This document shows, piece by piece, positions 56,701-64,000 of a stretch of DNA of 64,000 bases. The position numbers were made by a program, and so were the translations under genes. Position 1 is the stretch's first letter, and each line of letters opens with the position of its first letter. The notes beneath the pieces were generated by a model that was given only the letters and a program-made list of their open reading frames with translations, was not told the origin of the DNA and ran no database searches. The stretch comes from Acorus gramineus (taxonomy: Eukaryota > Streptophyta > Magnoliopsida > Acorales > Acoraceae): assembly GCA_030737835.1 (NCBI GenBank), contig JAUJYN010000026.1, positions 1,152,131 to 1,216,130 on the forward strand, read 5' to 3'.

Positions 56701-58023
56701 CTGGTCCTGTCAGAGCCTAAGTCTAGTCGTATAGATGATGAGTCGTAGGATTGTCATCCTAGTACTCTTGTTTTAGAAGTTGTCTTAGGTTGCTGACATG
56801 CCTCCTCTGTCACGCCCCAGGGCGGCCGTCCCCGAGGCGCGGCAATGGTATGTATGATATCAGCAGTCTATACAGGAGGTCAATAACATACTCTAAACAA
56901 CATCAAAAATGACAACACAGACAACAATGAGGCTGACATAATATATACACAAATAGTGGAAGCTAAAAGACTGAATCTGTAATTCAAAGACATATTACAG
57001 ACTCGATACATAATCAACTGTCCTGTGAGAGCCAATATATACAACGACATCCAAATGGAATACAAACATGTGCCCAAGCACGGAATACAATACATACAAT
57101 CAAAGGGGGATGCTGATGGCCTCTCACACGCAGAATGTGACGCTGCTCCGCTACTGCTGATGTGCCTCGGGGAGCTCCTCCTTCAGATCCGACTCAGATA
57201 TAATGCGAGGGGTGAGCCACACGCTCAGTGAATAGCACAACCCATGCATCACAATTCATATCATCCTCAAATAATTTATAGCCTCTAAGTGGCAGTAACT
57301 ACACAATCTAGTGGGGTCGCTACATCGCCGACCCCCCACACCCTCACCCTCACCCTCAAACTGGTGACATGGTCTTTTGGCACTGACTAGGCTGTTAATC
57401 ACCCTTGGTCCACCGATAGCCTCTCCCCCACTCCGTACCTCGCCTGGTCTACTCCCACGATCAGCACAATCTGACGCATCGGAGGTACCTACAGATGGGA
57501 GCCCTCTGTCAGGACAGCCTGTCTAACGCTGAGGAGTCCCTACACGGATCCAACGAAGGGAAGAGAAATAGCCTACCCACACGGATACGATCCTCTTGGA
57601 TCCGCCGACACCGATTGCAGCTCTACTAATGTCATGAATTTTTCAGAATTCCTCCAGGGCGCATAACTAAGATGTGGGGAGACACATATTATAACAACGA
57701 TGTTATAATATCCGCTAAGGCATGCTAATAACCATAAGCTCGCATTTGATTTAAATAAAATAAACTAAATTGGAAACATGCGTAGGTCGAGGCTCTCCTA
57801 GCATGAAAACATGGTGTCAGGATGTATAGGCCTCTATCCACAACATATTGGTGCATATTTCTAGCATACAAAGCCTAAGGTGGCATGGATGCAACATAAT
57901 GATCATGCATAGCACAATTTACACTTATTACAAATTAATACGCAATTATGGTGCCCCAGGGGAGGGCAATGCACGCCTACGTGCATCGAACGTCTCCCTA
58001 CTGGGTTGGATTGTCCCACTCAC

Positions 58024-58059
58024 CAATACCCGGGTCGTCGCGTGACCGCCTGTCAAGAT
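58024..58059 (-). other. Conserved 36-nt segment with splice-like borders
   Basis: On the minus strand TTGCAG precedes and GTGAGT follows. Confidence 0.5.
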
Positions 58060-59159
58060 CTGCAAGACATGGGAAATCAAAATGGTGAGTAATCTACACA
58101 AATACATAAGAAATAAGCTAGAAATACCCTACACTCGGACAAGCATGCATACGACCCGCACGCACGCGAGTCCGAGTGCCCCGACATCCTCACGCACCCA
58201 CAGCAGCCATGCGCACGGCCACCCACACGTGCACGCATGAGTGCGCACGCACGCATGCACGCCCGCGCCCCGGGCGCACTGTCGCGCCCCAGCCCGCGCG
58301 CCCAGGAGCGCTGCCGCGCCCCTGCCCGCACGCCCAGACACGCTACCGCGCGCGCGCGCACGCTCGCACTCGCCCGCGCGCACCGCGCGTCCAACCCTGC
58401 GTCTACCCGCACGTACTGCGCCCCTGCGCAGCACCCCGCGCACTGCGCCCCGCGCGCACCCCGCGCGCTGCGCCCCGACGCAGCACTCCGCGCGCACGCC
58501 CACGCGCACGCCCGCACGTCCGCGCGTACGCGCGCACGCCCCCAGCGCGTTCGACTGCACGCGCCTGCACTGCTTGCTCGTGCAGACTCGCGCGCACGCG
58601 CGAGGATGAGTCCGCACGCGCGCCCGAGCCAAACCTACACCCTTCCTCAACCCTCCCACACCCCCATACACATGCATACCATGCATACACCATATGCACA
58701 CCCTAACATGCATCTAAACAAGGGAAAGGGAGGAGGAAAGCTCACCCAAAGAGAGGAAGGGAAGGGGAAGAACTCGGGTGCCCTTCACGCACCAAAACGC
58801 CGCCACCAAGGCCACCCCTACCAAGATCTCTTCTCAACCCAAGAATGGCTGAAAATAGAGGAGAAAAGGAGCCAAGAGAGGAGGTCACACAAAGGGGAAA
58901 TCAAAACCGAGACCATAGGAAGATAGATCGGGTCCTCACCTTCCTTTTCTCCTTCAATGGCTTTTCTTTTCAACCACTTCTACTAGATCAAAAAGGGGAT
59001 TTAAAGAGAGGGGATGAGAGGTTTGTGAGAGCTTGAGAGAGTGAAGAAGATGAATAGGAGGGACTATAGGTGGGCGTGGACATTAAGTCCCCACACACAC
59101 ACCCCACACACACACACTCACTTACACTTAGAATTAATTAGGTTTAGTTAGGTTTAGGT

Positions 59160-59290
59160 GAACTTTGACCCTAGTCAACCCAACCACACTAACAAACAAA
59201 ACCAATTGACCAAGTCAAGGGTCAAACTTGACTTGGTCAAAGTCATCTTTGACTTGGTCAAGTCTCCCAATGACTTCTCGCTTGGTCAAA
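59160..59290 (-). promoter_or_regulatory. W-box cluster in U3
   Basis: It closely matches 54261-54386, with about ten TTGAC cores on both strands. Confidence 0.58.
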
Positions 59291-59536
59291 ACCCGGATAC
59301 GATTCGGAACTGCGAAATTCTGAACGTTACTGAAATTCGATGAAATTTTCGTGAGTGGCTCGAAATGGCACCAGGACACATAATGTGCAGTTAGATTTTC
59401 AATCGGAGTTCTCAAGCTCATGATGATAGCCAAAAGTCCAAAATTTTAGCGGTTCCGATCGAAAAAAGAAAAAGTTGAAAAACTACCAGAATGCTCCAAT
59501 GGTGACCAGAAGGCTAAAAGTGACACATATATAACA

Positions 59537-60574
59537 CTCGCATCCGTTGACGTGGACGTGACCCCCTGGACCCACCCTTAAGTTGTCGACTGGGTCGACT
59601 GGTTAGGGTCAGTTGTTAGATCTCTTGTGCGGGATTAAGGTTTGGGTAGGAGATTCCACCCTAGTAGTGTGTTAGTGATGAATTGGTTGCAATTTCTGAG
59701 GTATGAATTGCGTCTCAATAAAGGAGCTCTTTCCCATGTATCGGTATCGCTGGTAACCATGGAGTTCACGTGCGGCGCTAGTTTCAAGTGTTGAGGATAT
59801 GGAGTATTGCTCATTAAGGGGCGATGCCTTCTTCTAGTCTTCCTACTCAGGATAAGGGGCCTTGCAGGGTCAGCGTTGAGACCCGGGCTAGGGTACTCCG
59901 TGTTCCTTGTTTGGTTGTCGGGATATCCTATATCGGGACTTCATGGTGCCCTCCCAAGGTTTCTTTTCCTAGTCAAGGAATACCTTAGAAGCATCAAATT
60001 GATGGTGGATTTTTCCCTCTCACTTGGAAGGTGTTGTAGCGAGTGGTGATGCGTACGATCGGGATTGGGTGCATCCTATTGCAGCTCAGTGGGCGATTGC
60101 TTGTGGACTGGGTTCCATAGTGGCATCTGGAGTCGCTTCGATATATCATTGTGCGTTGTAGCTGCCCGGTTGAGGCCAGAGCCCTGTGAGGTGCTCCCAG
60201 ATGCTATGCTTGTTGGTGCACCCATATGGCAGAGATAGTGGGCTTGGGAGGCTACCAGGTAGAGGCCACATCGGGAGAGTGCAACTGAATGATGTCGAGA
60301 GCGTGAACTCCTTGTGATGAATCTGCCCATGGAGTGTAGGATGCTGGAGTTCCAATGGTTATAGTTGAGCGACCTACTTCTGGCAGCATGTGAAGCACAG
60401 TTGTGGATACTGTCGAGTTTTGCCCCACATGGGTCTTAAATAAGGAGACGCGATGCTAGCGTTCGTAATGGGACTCAACCGCCCTATGAGATAGATGACG
60501 TCGCATAGGAATTGGCGAGGTTCGACAACCCTTATTGCGTGTCTTGTGGATTAAGTGCTGTTGAGCGGCTTACC
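59537..60574 (+). pseudogene. Internal relic of the outer element: gag start region and unassigned zone
   Basis: It matches 27957-28995 and 33697-34735, including the GGGTCTC/GATATCC module (about 59850-59990). No protease or capsid is recognisable. It is interrupted at AAGCG by the next solo LTR and continues at 63895. Broken. Confidence 0.65.
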
Positions 60575-61037
60575 AAGCGTGTTGTGCCTGTGTCATTTGG
60601 AGCGCTCTGTTTGAAAATTTGGGTACATAAATTTTTTGCTATAAGTTATGTATTCCTGATTTTGGTATTTGGATTTGATTTTGTTAAAATCCAAGATGAA
60701 GAGGTTTAAATATGAGTTTACTATGAGATGTCCAGTTTTGAGTTAGCTTTCGTACAGAAGTGGAATTAGATCAACTGGATTCTTGTAGTAAAAGTTATGG
60801 GTATTTTTCCAAGTATAACCCGGGGATGGAAATTTTGGCAGCAGCCCTGTTCTATGTTTAGCTCTAATTTCGGGCATGCAAATAAACATGAAAGTTGTAG
60901 ATAATCTTCTTAGCTTTCCAACGGTTTTGGAATTGTGCAATTCGGAGCTGTATCGAGGAAGTTATGGCTGTTCCAGTGAAGCTTGCGCAGAATTTCTAGT
61001 CAAAGGGCGACTTAGTCATTCCCCCTTAGATATTTGT

Positions 61038-61070
61038 GATAAATATCTCCTCTCTCTCTCTTCCCCTCTC
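61038..61070 (+). promoter_or_regulatory. TATA-like box with pyrimidine patch
   Basis: GATAAATATC is followed by a run of TC repeats. The same pair occurs in the sister LTRs near 2700, 17945, 19255, 37540, 41495 and 51500. Confidence 0.5.
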
Positions 61071-63131
61071 ACCCCCACGTCGACTGCATTTCTTGTCTCT
61101 CTTTCTCTCTTGCAAAGCCCCCCCATGTGTTTGATTAAAGTCCTCAAAGAGAAGAGATGGTGGAGGAGGAGGTGCAAGTGAATCTTGGTGTAGGTTTTGT
61201 GTTGTTGTGTTTGTTCTCCCCTCTCTCAAGCTCCCTTGCATGGATCTTCCCCCCCTGATTTTCAGCTGAAGAGGAGGCTGAGGAGAGGCTGAGGAGGTGG
61301 TGGTAGTGGTGGTGGCGGTTGAGGTGGTCGCGCGTGCGTCGAGGGCCTCTGAGCCTCCCCCTTTCATTCCCCTCCAAAGGTGAGCCTTTCCTCTCCTTTT
61401 TCTTGATTTTTATGGTTTGGGGGATGTTGGGGAGGTCATGCATGCTAGGTAGAGGTGTTAGGGTGTGTGTGAGGGGTTGGGAAGGGTTAAAATGAGAATA
61501 GGACGGGCTGGGCGCGCGCTGGGCGCAGTCTGCGCGCGTGCGCGAGCAGGCGCGCGCGCAGGCGGGTGCTAGCAAGCGCAGTCGGGCACGCAGACGCGCG
61601 CGGGCGCGTGCGCGCGGGTGAACGGGTGTGCGCGGGAGTGCGCTCGGGTGTTGGCGCGAGAGGGGGTGCGCGCGGGGCCCCCTAAATAATACGTAGATAT
61701 TTGCATGCTAGGGATATACATCCATGTATCGTGTATAGAGGCCCGTACATGCCTGGACACCATGTCCTGTACTTCAAGCCTTGATCTATGCATGATCAAT
61801 ATGATGTATCCATGCCACCTTAGACATTGTAAGCAAGGGATATGCACCCTTATAACATGAATAGCAGCCTATGCATGCTTAGACACCAAGCCTCGAGCTA
61901 TGCATGTTCCCATCTAGTTTAATCTAATTAAATCAGAATGTGAGCATGCCTTAGAGAATATTGTAACCTTGTGGTTATGGTATATGTCTCCCCGCATCTT
62001 AGGGGATTATGTGAGCATATAGTTGCAAGCATGCCTTCGAGAATATTATAACCTTGTTGTTATAATATATGTCTCCCCGCATCTTGGTTATGCGCCCTGG
62101 AGGAATTCTTGAGAATTCATGTCATTAGAAATGTTTGGAAGCGTTGTCGACGGATCCAAGAGGATCGCATGCGTGTGGGTAGGCTGTTCCCTTCCCTTCG
62201 TTGGATCCGTGTAGTACATCCCCGGCGTTAGACAGGCTATCCTGACAAAGGGCTCCCATCAGTAGGCACCTCCTGATGTGTTTCGGACTGTGCTGAATCA
62301 TGGGAGTATACCAGGTAAGCTACGGAGCGGGGAGAGGCTACCGGTGGACCAAGGGTGATTAACAGCCTAGTCAGTCCCAAAAGACCATGTCACCCCTTCG
62401 AGGGTGAGGGTGAGGGTGGGGTGGGTCGGCGATGTTACGACCCACTAGCTTGTGTAGTTACTCCCGTTTAGGGACTATGACTACTTTAAGGTTAATATGA
62501 GGGTGTTGGTTGCTGTTATGCATGTGTGTGATATCTCGATGAGCGAGTATCGAGAGTGGTTGTTTTCCATTGGGTTTCGCTTTGCGAACATGGGATCGTT
62601 CTCCCCTTCGTTTGGATCCGATGTAGGGACTCCCCGGCATTGGCTGGCCACGAGGGTGGGAGAGGCTACCGGTGGACCAAGGGTAAGAGCGGTGAGTTGA
62701 GGAGATCGGGTTGTAGATACTACCCCGGAGAGGGCTATTGAATGATGTCGCGAGCGTGGAATCATTCTCCCCTTCGTTGGATCCGAGTAGTGACATCCCC
62801 GGCGTTAGACAGGCTATCCTGACAGAGGGCTCCCATCAGTAGGTACCTCCTGATGTGTTTCGGACTGTGCTGATCGTGGGAGTATACCAGGTAACCTAAG
62901 GAGCGGGGAGAGGCTACCGGTGGACCAGGGGTGTAGAGCAGTCTAAGTCTCTCCCAAAGTCCCAAGTTTCCTCCTTTCAGGAGTGAGGGTGTGGATGAGG
63001 CGAAGACGCGTCACCTCGTGACCCATTCATTGTTCGACCGTTCCCATAGATGTTGGGTCCGGTCTCGTGATGGATGTTGAAGGACATCGATGGGCGATTA
63101 TCTAGATGTAGATGATCCAGTAGTGTTGAGT

Positions 63132-63303
63132 GGACCAGTAAATCCAGGTCTCTTCGACCGACGGCATGGTCCCTGGACCAATAAATCCGGGTCTCTTCGA
63201 CCGACGGCATGGTCCCTGGACCAATAAATCCGGGTCTCTTCGACCGACGGCATGGTCCCTCAACCAGTAAATCCGGGTCTCTTCGACTGACGGTATGGTC
63301 TCC
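63132..63303 (+). repeat. Tandem repeat, four units of about 43 bp
   Basis: Each unit holds AAATCCGGGTCTCTTCGACC and a CGACGGCATGGTC-like tail. Sister LTRs have two units (15271-15340; 56011-56099). Confidence 0.88.
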
Positions 63304-63894
63304 TCCCCATAAGTCCCAAAAGACTCCCTCCGGGAGTGAGGGTGGGGGTGAGGTTGGTCGCGCCGCCGCGTGACCCAGTTATCCTCGGGTTTCTACCCAT
63401 GTTTTTCCTTGGAAAAAGGGAACTTATTATGTGTTGATCTATAGAATGGTGATTGGTTTCCAGCCACTCACTGAGCTTGTAGCTCACCCCTCGCATACTG
63501 TTTCTTTTCAGGGGCAGTGTTAGGCGTGGAGCTGCAGCTTCCTGTGGCGTGGTCTGATGGGCGTGGAGCGTTCTGTCGGCGGGTGGCAAGTGCGAGGCTG
63601 TCAGCATTCCCAGAGTCATTTATGCTTTGTAAATCGTGCATGTGGCACAGGTTGTATTTTCTTTGGTCTAGACTTGGCTTCCACAGGACATTGATTGTGT
63701 ATTCGGGTCTGTAATAATGTTTTTGATTTACAGACATTGTTATATATTATGCTTCCTCTTTTCAGTCAGTTATCTTTATCTTACTTTGTCACCTTGTGTA
63801 TTGTTGTTGGTGTCCTTATTGACCTCAGGTATTGATAACTGATATTACATTTTATTTTGCCACGTCTCGAGGACGCATGGGGTGTGACAAAGCG

Positions 63895-64000
63895 TGTAAG
63901 TGTTATCATGAGCGCCAGCCATACTCGAGGAGCAGAATCTAGACTTAATTGTTCGTGGTGATGTTTTGATCCCCCGTGGCGGTTGAAGATCAATTACCTT
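63895..64000 (+). pseudogene. Internal relic of the outer element, start of the RT region
   Basis: It resumes after the AAGCG duplication and matches 29000-29107 and 34742-34847, just before the IDDLFDQ motif. It is cut by the window end. Confidence 0.65.

Larger units (their letters stand above)
56808..59536 (-). mobile_element. Solo LTR (LTR-B), minus strand, at the gag start of the outer element
   Basis: 2729 bp, from TGTTATATATGTGTCAC (59536) to GGGGCGTGACA (56808). It sits within the first ten bases of the gag start (ATGCCTCCTC), and the host reads on from 59537. Only CTC is shared at the two borders, so the duplication is short or partly lost. It has a W-box cluster (59160-59290), a CpG block (about 58145-58625), the 36-nt segment and the palindrome at 57636-57651 (one mismatch). 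Confidence 0.85.
60580..63889 (+). mobile_element. Solo LTR (LTR-A), plus strand
   Basis: 3310 bp, from TGTTGTGCCTGTG to GGGGTGTGACA, with a perfect AAGCG duplication (60575-60579 and 63890-63894). It has a donor-like GTGAGC at 61380 and a short CpG block (about 61495-61680). A deletion removed the conserved 36-nt segment, so this is the only long copy without it. It also has the palindrome at 62103-62118, a four-unit tandem repeat (63132-63303) and an acceptor-like TTTCTTTTCAG ending at 63511. Confidence 0.9.
37067..64000 (+). mobile_element. Outer Ty3/gypsy-type element, runs out of the window
   Basis: The 5' LTR is split (37067-38672 and 54641-56681). It is followed by a primer site at 56689 and an internal region (56682-64000) that holds two solo LTRs. 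The copy is broken and its 3' end is not in the window. It sits in the 3' LTR of the previous element, so it is younger than that element and older than everything nested in it. Confidence 0.8.

Overview
The window reads as intergenic heterochromatin of a seed plant, most likely a flowering plant with a large genome; I cannot name the species. The signs are initiator-tRNA-Met primer sites (TGGTATCAGAGC), Ty3/gypsy chromovirus-type pol relics, a plant L1-type LINE whose ORF1 has two CCHC knuckles, and dense nesting of LTR elements. I see no host protein gene, tRNA, rRNA or CRISPR array. All LTR-element coding sequence is broken and is described here as fossil.

Left part (1-11149): a partial minus-strand LTR of a third family (1-2514) sits in an LTR fragment (2515-3184). 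After a short unassigned stretch comes a plus-strand solo LTR (3522-9349, target duplication GATGG), itself split by a minus-strand solo LTR (5394-8558). A further 1.8 kb (9355-11149) is unassigned and holds a TATA-like promoter candidate.

Middle part (11150-25060): a LINE (ORF1 and ORF2 endonuclease at 11150-14686, early reverse transcriptase at 19742-20240) is split by a collapsed LTR element (14687-19741, duplication GATCG). It is then cut off by another LTR-like insertion (20241-21535). That carries an old LTR (21536-25060), which holds a solo LTR of the third family (22362-24830, duplication GATCC).

Right part (25061-64000): a rearranged element (25061-37066) has its 3' LTR cut by a second element (37067 to beyond the window). 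The 5' LTR of that element holds a solo LTR (38673-54635, duplication GCTAT). Inside the solo LTR, six bases from its end, sits the only element with two near-complete LTRs (38679-51995, minus strand, duplication GTCAC), and that one carries a solo LTR of its own (43655-46886, duplication ACGAA). Two more solo LTRs (56808-59536; 60580-63889, duplication AAGCG) interrupt the internal region of the outer element.

Nearly all these LTRs belong to one superfamily: 2.6-3.7 kb LTRs ending GGCGTGACA around a collapsed internal region of only about 2.7-3.5 kb with an unusual pol order. Most copies share inner architecture that simple decay does not explain: a CpG-dense block, a 35-39 nt conserved segment framed by splice-like sites in eleven copies, a GAATTC-N4-GAATTC palindrome with a paired change in one copy, W-box clusters in some U3 regions, and tandem repeats of variable number.
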